The notes: generated by a model not told the origin, from the sequence alone. DNA of 32,029 bases from an uncultured Fusobacterium sp. (GCA_900542625.1 UQOH01000016.1:1-32029), one strand, 5' to 3'; shown: positions 16,643 to 24,146, counted from the stretch's first letter. Program-made: numbers and translations.

Positions 16643-16671
16643 TTGACTTTTCCTATTAAAAATGGTAATAT
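16643..16671 (+). promoter_or_regulatory. Promoter of the lysine riboswitch transcript
   Basis: TTGACT (16643-16648), a 17-base spacer ending in TGG, and TAATAT (16666-16671). The predicted transcription start near 16678 is about 26 bases before the aptamer. Confidence 0.8.
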
Positions 16672-16703
16672 CAACATTACGGGAATAAAGAAATATACAT
16701 TTT

Positions 16704-16870
16704 AGGTAGAGGTTGCAGAAAACATCAGTAACCTGTTTTAGCTCTGGCAGAGCAGTGAGAACAGGAGAAAGGGAATTCTGCCGAAAGATTTAAAAAAGCC
16801 TGTTTTAAATCTTGGGCATATAAAAAATATTTATATGACTGACATCAGATAAAACTGATGTAGCGCTATC
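16704..16870 (+). promoter_or_regulatory. Lysine riboswitch (L-box) aptamer
   Basis: Conserved L-box segments appear in order: AGGTAGAGGTTGCA (16704-16717), CATCAGTAA (16723-16731), GAGAAAGGGAATTCTGCCGAA (16765-16785), TTGGGC (16812-16817), ATATGACTGACATCAG (16833-16848) and GCGCTATC (16863-16870). P1 pairs GGTAG (16705-16709) with CTATC (16866-16870). Further helices are CCTGTT/AACAGG, AAGATTT/AAATCTT, CATATAAA/TTTATATG and CATCAG/CTGATG, which matches the five-helix junction of this class. It binds lysine and precedes a terminator and a transporter gene. Confidence 0.9.
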
Positions 16871-16920
16871 AAAATTATTATCTCGGCATAGTTGTGCCGT
16901 ATTACAGATATTGATTTTAG

Positions 16921-16954
16921 AAGTCTACCATATAAAATGTGGCAGACTTTTTTT
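16921..16954 (+). terminator. Riboswitch-controlled intrinsic terminator
   Basis: AAGTCT (16921-16926) pairs with AGACTT (16944-16949), and the stem continues through CCATAT/ATGTGG, followed by a T run. TCTACC of the left arm (16924-16929) is an exact complement of GGTAGA (16705-16710), the 5' strand of aptamer helix P1. With lysine bound, P1 forms and the terminator folds; without it, GGTAGA can capture TCTACC and the terminator is broken. Confidence 0.85.
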
Positions 16955-16992
16955 ATTTTAAAAATCATTTTTTGGAGGAGATTAAAAAATTT

Positions 16993-18522
16993 ATGACACT
17001 TGATGTTAGAGAAAGGCGTAGTTTATTTGTAGAACTTTTAAAATTGTCACCTGTGATAATACTTGGAATTCTTATGGTAGTTGTTGGATTTGATGTACTT
17101 GTTGCAGCACCTATTGCTGTTATGTTTGCATCTCTTGTGGCTTGGCTTACAGAAAAAATGACTTTTCATGATATTGTTGATTCAGCTGTTAACAGTGTAA
17201 AAGAAATCCAGCTCGTATTTTTTATTTTAATGCTTGCATATGCAATGGCAGAAACATTTATGGCTACAGGAGTTGGTGCTTCTATTATCATTATGTCCCT
17301 TAACTTCGGACTTACTGCAAAAACTATTGCTGTAACAGGAATTATTGTTACAAGTCTTTTATCTGTTGCAATAGGAAGTTCTTGGGGAACTTTTGCTGCA
17401 TGTGCTCCTGTATTTTTATGGCTTAACCATATTGTTGGAGGAAATATTGTTCTTACAACGGCAGCTATTGCAGGAGGAGCTTGTTTTGGCGACAACATAG
17501 GGCTTATTTCTGACACAACAGTTGTCAGCTCAGGAATACAGAAAGTAGAGATTATCCACAGAATAAAACATCAGGGAGTCTGGTCGCTTTTATGTCTTAC
17601 TTTAAGTATTATAGCTTTCTATGCTGCTTCTGTTGTTATGAAGCTTCCAAATACTGTTGGAAGTGCACATGAGGCTATCAGCCGTATTCCACAATCTGTA
17701 TGGGACGCTCTTGCTGGACAGAGTCAGTCTGCTGTTACTCTTTTAAATCAGGTTCAAAGCGGAGTTCCTGTATATATGGGACTGCCTCTTTTATTTGTAC
17801 TTGTTGCAGCTGTAAAAGGACTTCCTACTTTATTGTGTCTGTTCCTTGGAATCTTTTCTTCTTTGATTTTCGGGCTTTTTGCAGGAACAGTTACATTTTC
17901 AGCAGAGGCTGCAAAAGCTGTTGTTGCTGCTGGAGGACAGGCTATTGATTTAAAAGAATTTATCCAGTTAATATACAGCGGATTTTCAGGAGCAGGAGCA
18001 TGGGTTATTGTAATGATGATGTGGATAGCAGCATTTGGAGGAATCATGGGAAAAATAAATGCCTTTGAACCTCTTTCAAGAATTGTAAAATCTCTTGCTA
18101 AAAATGTAAGACAGCTTATGTTTTACAATGGTGTTTTCGCTATTCTTGGAAATGCAGCTCTTGCAGATGAGATGGCACAGATAGTTACAATCGGACCTAT
18201 TATAAGAAATCTTGTTGATGAAAACGTTGAAGGAACAGAAGAGGGAATATATAAACTGAAACTTAGAAACGCTACTTTCAGTGATGCTCTTGGGGTTTTT
18301 GGTTCTCAGCTTATCCCTTGGCATGTATATATTGGTTTCTATATTGGTATAGCAAAAGTTGTTTATCCTCTTCATGAATTTACGGCTATGGATATTATTA
18401 AATTTAATTTCCTTGCTATAATAGCTGTTGTATCAATACTGGTTCTTACTATAACAGGGCTTGACAGATTTATTCCTTTATTTGGACTTCCTTCTGAACC
18501 TGAAGTAAGATTAAAAAAATAA
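16993..18522 (+). CDS. NhaC-superfamily transporter, probable lysine permease
   Basis: A 509-residue membrane protein with about twelve hydrophobic segments and the signature regions of the NhaC Na+/H+ antiporter superfamily: AIGSSWGTFAACAPVFLWL, GGACFGDNIGLISDTTVV, and a second-half repeat around ALADEMAQIVTIGP. The lysine riboswitch directly upstream makes lysine uptake the best guess; to my knowledge NhaC-like proteins under L-box control have been proposed as lysine transporters in other bacteria. The start is ATG at 16993 with GGAGGAG upstream (12-base gap, rather long). An in-frame GTG at 16939 lies inside the riboswitch terminator and is not credible. It is monocistronic, with a terminator straight after. 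Confidence 0.85.
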   Translation: MTLDVRERRSLFVELLKLSPVIILGILMVVVGFDVLVAAPIAVMFASLVAWLTEKMTFHDIVDSAVNSVKEIQLVFFILMLAYAMAETFMATGVGASIIIMSLNFGLTAKTIAVTGIIVTSLLSVAIGSSWGTFAACAPVFLWLNHIVGGNIVLTTAAIAGGACFGDNIGLISDTTVVSSGIQKVEIIHRIKHQGVWSLLCLTLSIIAFYAASVVMKLPNTVGSAHEAISRIPQSVWDALAGQSQSAVTLLNQVQSGVPVYMGLPLLFVLVAAVKGLPTLLCLFLGIFSSLIFGLFAGTVTFSAEAAKAVVAAGGQAIDLKEFIQLIYSGFSGAGAWVIVMMMWIAAFGGIMGKINAFEPLSRIVKSLAKNVRQLMFYNGVFAILGNAALADEMAQIVTIGPIIRNLVDENVEGTEEGIYKLKLRNATFSDALGVFGSQLIPWHVYIGFYIGIAKVVYPLHEFTAMDIIKFNFLAIIAVVSILVLTITGLDRFIPLFGLPSEPEVRLKK

Positions 18523-18542
18523 TAAACTGCCACAAATAAAAC

Positions 18543-18582
18543 AAGAATAAAATTCTTGAGAATTTTATTCTTATTTTTATTC
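18543..18582 (+). terminator. Intrinsic terminator after the lysine transporter
   Basis: Perfect 14-base arms (18543-18556 and 18559-18572, AAGAATAAAATTCT and complement) are followed by TATTTTTATT. It separates the riboswitch-controlled transporter from the next operon. The stem sequence closely resembles the terminator at 24178-24218. Confidence 0.75.
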
Positions 18583-18652
18583 TTTAAAACATATATAAAA
18601 TATATCAATTGTAGATTTATCATTGAAGGATTTTATTAATTCGAAAATTTTA

Positions 18653-18681
18653 TTGACTCTTTAAAATTTCTAATGTATACT
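18653..18681 (+). promoter_or_regulatory. Promoter of the aminotransferase-kinase operon
   Basis: TTGACT (18653-18658), 17-base spacer, TATACT (18676-18681): close to consensus. It shows that the aminotransferase operon is transcribed independently of the lysine riboswitch. Confidence 0.8.
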
Positions 18682-18734
18682 TAAGCCATATTTGAAAACA
18701 ATTCTATTTTTAGGGTTAAACAGGAGGTATTATC

Positions 18735-19979
18735 TTGATAGCAGAAAAAATGATTGGAAAGGTTCTTGGAAAAGGAGCTTTTGAAATAGCAAAAGAAGTA
18801 AAAGATGCTGAAGCATTATATGGAAAAGAGCAAGTAATAAACTGTACGCTTGGAACTTTATACAGAGAAGACGGAACTCTGACTGTTTTAGATACAGTTG
18901 ATAAACATTACAGAGAAATTCCTGCTCCAGATATTTTTGGATATGCTGCTGGAGTAAGCGGAAGTGCAGAATACAAAGCTGCTGTTAAGAAAAATGTCTT
19001 TGGAGTTTATGAAACAGCTTTTGATAAATCATATATCGCTGTTACTGCTACACCTGGAGGAACAGGAGCTATATCAAGCACAATAAAAGGATATATGAAT
19101 CCCGGGCAGAAAATTCTTCTTCCAAGCTACAGATGGGAAGCTTATGTGAGCCTTGCAGCAGCAAATGATTTAGGATATGAAAACTATTCTCTTTTTGACG
19201 GAAATGGTTTCAACCTTAAAGATTTTTCTGAAAAAGTTATAAACATGGCAAAAGAGCAGAAAAAAGCTTTTATTGTTATAAACGACCCTTGCCAAAATCC
19301 AACAGGATATTCTATGAGCTTAGAAGAATGGCAGGCTGTTATTGAAATATTAAAAGAGGCTGCAAAATTTGGAGATATTGTTCTTTTAAACGATATTGCA
19401 TATCTTGATTATGATTTTAGAGGACAGGTTGAATCAAGAAAATATATGACTCTTTTCAATGGTCTTCCTGAAAATATATTAGTGGTTATAGCTTACAGTA
19501 TGTCAAAATCATATACTTGCTACGGAATGAGAGTTGGAGCACAGGTTGCTATATCTTCAAGCAAAGCTGTTATAGATGAATTTGATTCAAACTCTTCTTT
19601 CTTATGCCGTGCTACATGGTCAAATATTTCAAGAGGAGGAATGAAACTTCTTTCTGATATATATGGAAGTGAGGACCTTCTTAAAAAAGTTGAAACAGAG
19701 CGCAACGAAACTCGTGATCTCCTAATAAAACGTGCTGAGATTTTCTTAAAAGAGGCTGAAGCTGTCGGACTTGAACTATGTCCATTCAGAAGCGGATTCT
19801 TTATGACAATACCAGTTAAAGAAAATATAAATGAAATAGTAAACGATTTAAAAGAAAAGAAAATATTTGTTCTTCCTACTGTTGGAGGAATAAGAGTTGC
19901 ATTCTGCAGTGTTCCTTGCAATAAAATCGGACTGCTTCCAAAAGCAATAGCAGAATCAATAAAAAAATATAGTAAATAA
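18735..19979 (+). CDS. PLP-dependent class I/II aminotransferase, substrate unknown
   Basis: A 414-residue fold-type I aminotransferase. PLP-site residues are recognisable: GGTGA (108-112, phosphate binding), Trp134 stacking region (YRWEAY), Asn188 in NDPCQNPTG, Asp220 and Tyr223 (LNDIAYLDYD), Schiff-base Lys258 in SMSKSYTCYGMRVG with Arg266, and Arg387 (GGIRVAF), which should bind the substrate carboxylate. The set resembles aspartate/aromatic aminotransferases, but I cannot assign the amino donor. The start is TTG, supported by AGGAGG seven bases upstream. It is followed after 41 bp by an HprK/PEPCK-like protein gene. The lysine transporter upstream may be a hint to the substrate but is on a separate transcript. 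Confidence 0.85.
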   Translation: MIAEKMIGKVLGKGAFEIAKEVKDAEALYGKEQVINCTLGTLYREDGTLTVLDTVDKHYREIPAPDIFGYAAGVSGSAEYKAAVKKNVFGVYETAFDKSYIAVTATPGGTGAISSTIKGYMNPGQKILLPSYRWEAYVSLAAANDLGYENYSLFDGNGFNLKDFSEKVINMAKEQKKAFIVINDPCQNPTGYSMSLEEWQAVIEILKEAAKFGDIVLLNDIAYLDYDFRGQVESRKYMTLFNGLPENILVVIAYSMSKSYTCYGMRVGAQVAISSSKAVIDEFDSNSSFLCRATWSNISRGGMKLLSDIYGSEDLLKKVETERNETRDLLIKRAEIFLKEAEAVGLELCPFRSGFFMTIPVKENINEIVNDLKEKKIFVLPTVGGIRVAFCSVPCNKIGLLPKAIAESIKKYSK

Positions 19980-20020
19980 AATATTTAAGATAAACTTTAA
20001 AATGATCTGGAGGGATTTAC

Positions 20021-21745
20021 TTGAAACAAGAATTTTCAATTAACAGAAACAGCGTTATGCTGAATTTTACTGCCAAATACTGTACTTCATCAGATGAACT
20101 TTTAAGCAGTGTAGGATTTAGAAAAATCCTTAACTCATACATACTAAGAATTACAAAAAAAGATACTGAGGTTTTCAAACTTCTTAAGGCTCTTGCTGGT
20201 GAAAACGATATTACTGAAGAGGTTACACACCTTTTTAAACTTCTAATAGTTTTCGACATTGCAAGCATCGAGAAACTTGATCCTAAATACGAGGCTTTCT
20301 TCTCTGATAAAGACCTTGTTGTAGAATTTATTGAAGAACTTTACAGCTACTGGAGACGTTTTGAAAGATATGCTATTATCAGAAACAAAAAATTTGAGGC
20401 TGGACTTCAAAATGCAAACTTTTTCAACTCAATGAATAACTTTACAAATCTTGTTCTTGCTACATACAGAAAAATTGAAGAAACTGTTATGGAAACAAAA
20501 CACAGAGTATACAGACAGCTTCCTGCAGGTGCAAACCTTGGAATTATTGTAAGTAATGTTAATTGGAATATCCCAAAAGAATATTATGCTTTAGAAAAAG
20601 TTAACTTTATAAACTCTGTAATATTACAGCCTCCTTTTATTACTTATCCTAAGCAGAACACAAGAAAAGGAGTGTTCAAAGAAGTCAATGAAAATCCTAT
20701 TGAAGGAATGTATTTAAACTCTGAAGACTGGCTTTGCTATCCTGCAAAAGTAGGCTCACTTCTTGCATTTATCTATTTCAATAAAGATTTCATGGCACAG
20801 GGAGTTACTCTTGCAAACCTTTTTGAACTTGCAGAAGAAGAGGAATATGCAAATAAAAAACCTGATATTGTTTTTGTATACGGGGCAAGAGATTTTGACC
20901 CTAAAATGAAAACTTTATTCTATAACGATAAAATCAACGACATCATGGTTGGATATATAAACTACAGTGAAGATATCGACTACTTCGGATATGTTAAGAA
21001 AATGACTCTTACTCTTCATAACTTAAAAATGATTGAACAGGGAGGACTTCCTATTCATGGAGCAATGGTAAACGTTACTATGAAAACTGGTGACAATTTC
21101 AATATTGTTATTATGGGAGACAGTGGAGCAGGAAAATCAGAAAGCCTTGAGGCATTCAGAGTTCTTAGTGAGGAATATGTAAAAGAGATGAAAGTTATTT
21201 TTGATGATATGGGAGTCTTAAAAATTAAAGACGATAAGATATTAGGATATGGAACTGAGGTTGGAGCTTTCGTAAGACTTGATGACCTTGATTCAGGATA
21301 TGCTTACAAACAAATGGACAGAAGTATCTTTATGAATCCTAATAAAATTAATGCAAGGGTTGTAATCCCTATTTCAAGCTATGCTACTATTATGAACGGA
21401 TATCCTATTGAATACTTCCTATATGCAAACAACTACGAAGAGGGAGAAGAATTAGCATTTTTCAACACTCCTGAAGAGGCAAAAGAAGTATTTGTAGCAG
21501 GAAAAAGAATGGCTAAAGGGACTACAAGTGAAAAAGGTATTGTTACTTCATATTTTGCAAACCCATTTGGACCTGTGCAAAAACAAAAAGAAACTGATGT
21601 CTTAATCGACAAATATTTTGGAAAAATGTTTGAGGACAAAGTTATGGTTGGACAAATCAGAACAATGCTTGGTGTTAAAGGTATGGAACATGACGGACCA
21701 ATCAAGGCAGCTGAAAAATTATTCAACCTTATTATGAAAAAATAG
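20021..21745 (+). CDS. Large protein with C-terminal HPr-kinase/PEPCK-like nucleotide-binding domain
   Basis: A 574-residue protein of unknown function. Residues 1-330 show no domain I recognise. From about 340 there is an HPr-kinase/PEPCK-like core: IHGAMV (345-350) matches the HG-x-x-V lead-in of HPr kinase, GDSGAGKSES (366-375) is a P-loop of the HprK form, and VIFDDMG (393-399) looks like the HprK aspartate motif. Later segments (ARVVIPISSYATIMNG, YFANPFGPVQ) look more like PEPCK. No signal peptide or membrane segment is seen. The start is TTG with GGAGGG about six bases upstream. It is in an operon with an aminotransferase and ends at a strong terminator. It may phosphorylate a small molecule or a protein; calling it PEP carboxykinase or HprK outright would go beyond the evidence. 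Confidence 0.75.
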   Translation: MKQEFSINRNSVMLNFTAKYCTSSDELLSSVGFRKILNSYILRITKKDTEVFKLLKALAGENDITEEVTHLFKLLIVFDIASIEKLDPKYEAFFSDKDLVVEFIEELYSYWRRFERYAIIRNKKFEAGLQNANFFNSMNNFTNLVLATYRKIEETVMETKHRVYRQLPAGANLGIIVSNVNWNIPKEYYALEKVNFINSVILQPPFITYPKQNTRKGVFKEVNENPIEGMYLNSEDWLCYPAKVGSLLAFIYFNKDFMAQGVTLANLFELAEEEEYANKKPDIVFVYGARDFDPKMKTLFYNDKINDIMVGYINYSEDIDYFGYVKKMTLTLHNLKMIEQGGLPIHGAMVNVTMKTGDNFNIVIMGDSGAGKSESLEAFRVLSEEYVKEMKVIFDDMGVLKIKDDKILGYGTEVGAFVRLDDLDSGYAYKQMDRSIFMNPNKINARVVIPISSYATIMNGYPIEYFLYANNYEEGEELAFFNTPEEAKEVFVAGKRMAKGTTSEKGIVTSYFANPFGPVQKQKETDVLIDKYFGKMFEDKVMVGQIRTMLGVKGMEHDGPIKAAEKLFNLIMKK

Positions 21746-21764
21746 TTTTAAATATTAAAATTAA

Positions 21765-21809
21765 AAGAATTGTTATACTCTAATTTAAGGATATAACAAT
21801 TCTTTTTTT
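21765..21809 (+). terminator. Terminator of the aminotransferase-kinase operon
   Basis: AAGAATTGTTATA (21765-21777) and TATAACAATTCTT (21792-21804) form a perfect 13-bp stem followed by seven T. Confidence 0.9.
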
Positions 21810-21841
21810 ATGCTGTAATATTATTTTATGCTGTGAGAAAT

Positions 21842-21877
21842 AAAAAAAGACAAGTAAGAAAATTTCCTCTTGTCTTT
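21842..21877 (-). terminator. Terminator of infC-rpmI-rplT
   Basis: On the minus strand AAAGACAAG and CTTGTCTTT (arms 21869-21877 and 21846-21854) form a stem followed by a T run. It lies about 55 bases after the rplT stop, beyond a heptamer repeat. Confidence 0.85.
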
Positions 21878-21883
21878 ATTTTT

Positions 21884-21922
21884 ATTATTTATTATTTATT
21901 ATTTATTATTTATTATTTATTA
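21884..21922. repeat. Tandem heptamer repeat (ATTATTT), five full copies
   Basis: Five perfect head-to-tail copies of ATTATTT run from 21884 to 21918, followed by a partial copy. They lie between the rplT stop codon and its terminator, in the 3' untranslated region. Copy number could vary by slippage, but no reading frame or promoter is affected. Confidence 0.9.
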
Positions 21923-21933
21923 TATACAGTTAA

Positions 21934-22284
21934 TTATAAAGCTGCTTTTGCAGTTTCAGCTAATTTAGCGAATTCAGCTGCATTGTTTAAAGCCATATCA
22001 GCAAGAACTTTTCTGTCTAATACGATTCCAGCTCTTTTTAATCCGTTCATTAATATAGAGTAAGTTAATCCATTGATTCTTGCTCCTGCATTAATTCTTA
22101 TGATCCATAATTGTCTCATTTTTCTTTTCTTAACTTTTCTATCTCTTGTAGAATAAGCTGCAGCTCTCATAGTAGCTTGTTTAGCTTGTTTTATAACGTC
22201 ACCAGAAGCTCCTCTGAATCCTTTAGCCGCTTTTAAAACTTTTTTATGTTTTCTTCTTCTTACTATACCAGTTTTAACTCTCAT
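21934..22284 (-). CDS. rplT: Ribosomal protein L20
   Basis: A 116-residue, very basic 50S assembly protein, the usual length. The N-terminal MRVKTGIVRRRKHKKVLKAA extension that binds 23S rRNA and the globular LWIIRINAGAR...LSYS-like region (here GLTYSILMNGL) are typical. In Bacillus and E. coli, L20 also represses its own operon through the leader mRNA. The start is an ATG with AGGAGG five bases upstream. It is the last gene of the infC operon. Confidence 0.97.
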   Translation of the reverse strand: MRVKTGIVRRRKHKKVLKAAKGFRGASGDVIKQAKQATMRAAAYSTRDRKVKKRKMRQLWIIRINAGARINGLTYSILMNGLKRAGIVLDRKVLADMALNNAAEFAKLAETAKAAL

Positions 22285-22319
22285 TACATCCTCCTAAATA
22301 TATTCTCGAAAATCGGTTA

Positions 22320-22526
22320 TTATCTTCCTACTCCGTATGGTAATAAAGCAACCATATCTTTTTTATGAATATCTAAAACAACAAAATCTTTCTTTAATCT
22401 ATTTTTTCTTTTTCTTGTTTTTTTAGTTAAAATATGGCTTGTTCCTGAATGTTTTACAACATATTTTCCTGTTCCTGTTACTTTTACTCTTTTCGCAGTC
22501 CCTCTGTGAGTTTTCATTTTTGGCAT
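22320..22526 (-). CDS. rpmI: Ribosomal protein L35
   Basis: A 68-residue basic 50S protein starting MPKMKTHRGTAKRVKVTGTGK, the family signature, with HILTKKTRKRKNRL in the middle. Length is typical. The start is an ATG with GGAGGA about eight bases upstream. It lies between infC and rplT in the standard order. Confidence 0.97.
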   Translation of the reverse strand: MPKMKTHRGTAKRVKVTGTGKYVVKHSGTSHILTKKTRKRKNRLKKDFVVLDIHKKDMVALLPYGVGR

Positions 22527-22555
22527 TGTGTGTTCCTCCTCTCAATCTATTAAAA

Positions 22556-23059
22556 CTATTTTTTTGCCGATAACATCAAATACTTTTGACTTTCTTTATA
22601 TCTTTTCTCTACTTCAGCTATTCCTTCGAACTTTTCAGCTACCTGATCAAGAAGTTCAATTCCCATATCTTGATAAGATCTCTCTCTTCCAAACTGAACT
22701 AAAGTAATCTTAACTTTATTATCTTTTTCTAAGAATTTTTTAACAGCATTTACTTTTGTTTCTAAGTCATGCTCATCTATTCTTGTTCTAAGTTTTACCT
22801 CTTTGACAACTACAACTTTCTGCTTTTTCTTAGCATCTTTTGCTTTTCTTGTCTGTTCATATTTATATTTTCCATAATCCATTATTTTACATACTGGCGG
22901 AACTGCAGCCGGAGAGATTTCTACTAAATCTAGCTCTTCTTTTCTTGCTGCCTCAAGAGCATCAGCTATAGACATAATTCCTAACTGTTCTCCTGTACTG
23001 GAAATAATTCTAAACTCTTTCCCTTTAATCTTTTCGTTAATTCTAACTTTATCTGAAAT
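22556..23059 (-). CDS. infC: Translation initiation factor IF-3
   Basis: A 167-residue factor that keeps 30S subunits free and proofreads the start codon. The N-domain (RINEKIKGKEFRIISSTGEQLGI), the Lys-rich linker around 75-95 and the C-domain (TVVKEVKLRTRIDEHD) are complete. I place the start at ATT (23059): the AGGAGG site overlaps the only upstream GTG (23068), whereas ATT is eight bases from it. IF-3 genes of other bacteria are known to use AUU for self-regulation, because IF-3 rejects non-standard starts. An in-frame ATC at 23062, five bases from AGGAGG, is the alternative. Confidence 0.9.
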   Translation of the reverse strand: MSDKVRINEKIKGKEFRIISSTGEQLGIMSIADALEAARKEELDLVEISPAAVPPVCKIMDYGKYKYEQTRKAKDAKKKQKVVVVKEVKLRTRIDEHDLETKVNAVKKFLEKDNKVKITLVQFGRERSYQDMGIELLDQVAEKFEGIAEVEKRYKESQKYLMLSAKK

Positions 23060-23089
23060 GATTAACACCTCCTAATCAAATTCTTATAT

Positions 23090-23224
23090 AAAAAAACAGG
23101 GTACATAACACACCCTGTCTATATCTCAACTTTAATTTATTAAAATTCAAGTCAGTAACCTTATGTAAGTCTTACACCCACAAGGTGAGAAACAGGGAGT
23201 TTCTTCTTTAAATAAAAATCCTAC
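23090..23224 (-). promoter_or_regulatory. Attenuator leader of infC-rpmI-rplT (L20-type)
   Basis: The leader upstream of infC is about 165 bases long and holds an intrinsic terminator just before the gene: ACAGGGT and ACCCTGT (minus-strand arms 23112-23118 and 23096-23102) followed by a T run. Further upstream, CCCTGT (23192-23197 on the minus strand) can pair with ACAGGG of the terminator's left arm, giving an antiterminator. CACC/GGTG and other short stems lie between. This matches the logic of the Bacillus L20 leader, where L20 binding favours termination. The L20 ligand is inferred from the operon. Confidence 0.75.
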
Positions 23225-23230
23225 TCTATA

Positions 23231-23259
23231 AGGATATCAAATTTCTCATTGAATGTCAA
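23231..23259 (-). promoter_or_regulatory. Promoter of infC-rpmI-rplT
   Basis: On the minus strand a consensus TTGACA (23254-23259), a 17-base spacer and TATCCT (23231-23236). Transcription would start near 23224. Confidence 0.75.
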
Positions 23260-23288
23260 CGATTTTTTAATTTTTTACAATTTTTATT

Positions 23289-23317
23289 TTTACAATCATA
23301 AAAAATTATAGTATAAT
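23289..23317 (+). promoter_or_regulatory. Promoter of the DUF1275 gene
   Basis: TTTACA (23289-23294), 17-base spacer, consensus TATAAT (23312-23317), about 35 bases before the gene. It is back to back with the infC promoter. Confidence 0.75.
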
Positions 23318-23351
23318 TTAAAAATAAAATCAATCAAAACGAGGGAGCTCT

Positions 23352-24146
23352 ATGAAATATAAAAATCGGTTTAAAAATCAAATATCCGATTCACTGCTTT
23401 TAGCATTTTTCCTGTCTCTTGCAGGAGGCTTTCAAGATGCTTATTCATACGTATGCAGAGATAAAGTATTCGTAAATGCCCAGACAGGTAATATAGTCCT
23501 TTTTGGAGGACATCTTGTATCAGGTGATTTTACTCTTGCTCTCCATTATCTTCTTCCTATTATGGCATTTATAAGCGGAATTTATATGACAGAATGGATT
23601 CAGCATTTGTATAAGGACAATAATAAAATTCACTGGAGACAGATTATTTTATTCTTAGAAATTATTGTTATGATTGTGGTAGGATTTCTTCCACAGTCTA
23701 TGAACGTTCCTGCAAATGTTATTCTTTCTTTTTCATGTGCTGTTCAGGTTAATACATTCAGAAAGTTCAGAGGCATTCCTTTTGCAACAACAATGTGTAT
23801 AGGCAACATGAGAAGTGCCACTGAAATGCTGGCAAAATATCATATTACTAAAAATAAAGAACTTCGTTACAAGTTTACATATTATTATGGAGCTATTGCT
23901 GTTTTTGCCGTTGGAGCTTCTTTAGGAGTTATCTGTGCAAAATATATGAAACTGCAATCCATATGGATTGCAGGTATATTTTTAACTATTGGTTTTCTGC
24001 TTATGATGATAAAAGAAAATACTGATAATATTGATGTGGAAAAAGATATTAACAATATAAAAAATGATATTATAAAAGCTGAAAAAAGTATTGTCAGTGA
24101 TTTTTTAGAAGAAGTAAAATGCCTTAAAAATATATTTTCAAAATAG
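23352..24146 (+). CDS. DUF1275 (YoaK-family) membrane protein
   Basis: A 264-residue membrane protein with about six hydrophobic segments. The family hallmarks are AGGFQDAYSYV (24-34), NAQTGNIVLFG (42-52) and the central SFSCAVQVNTFRKFRG followed by TTMCIGNMRSA. The C-terminus is a charged, probably cytosolic helix (residues 222-264). The function of the family is unknown. The start is an ATG with GAGGGAG upstream. It is a single-gene unit between its promoter and a bidirectional terminator. Confidence 0.85.
   Translation: MKYKNRFKNQISDSLLLAFFLSLAGGFQDAYSYVCRDKVFVNAQTGNIVLFGGHLVSGDFTLALHYLLPIMAFISGIYMTEWIQHLYKDNNKIHWRQIILFLEIIVMIVVGFLPQSMNVPANVILSFSCAVQVNTFRKFRGIPFATTMCIGNMRSATEMLAKYHITKNKELRYKFTYYYGAIAVFAVGASLGVICAKYMKLQSIWIAGIFLTIGFLLMMIKENTDNIDVEKDINNIKNDIIKAEKSIVSDFLEEVKCLKNIFSK

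Noticed and set aside
16939..16992. GTG at 16939 as the start of the lysine transporter
   Set aside because: It lies within the riboswitch terminator stem; ATG at 16993 has the GGAGGAG site upstream.
17166..17516. 116-codon frame antisense to the transporter
   Set aside because: Shadow frame over conserved transporter motifs; no start signals.
19520..19921. 133-codon frame antisense to the aminotransferase
   Set aside because: Shadow of a conserved gene covering its PLP-lysine region.
16643..19979. Lysine riboswitch controlling the aminotransferase operon as well as the transporter
   Set aside because: A strong terminator (18543-18582) and a near-consensus promoter (18653-18681) separate them.
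21884..21922. Heptamer repeat as a phase-variation switch
   Set aside because: It is after the rplT stop codon and before the terminator, so no reading frame or promoter spacing is changed.
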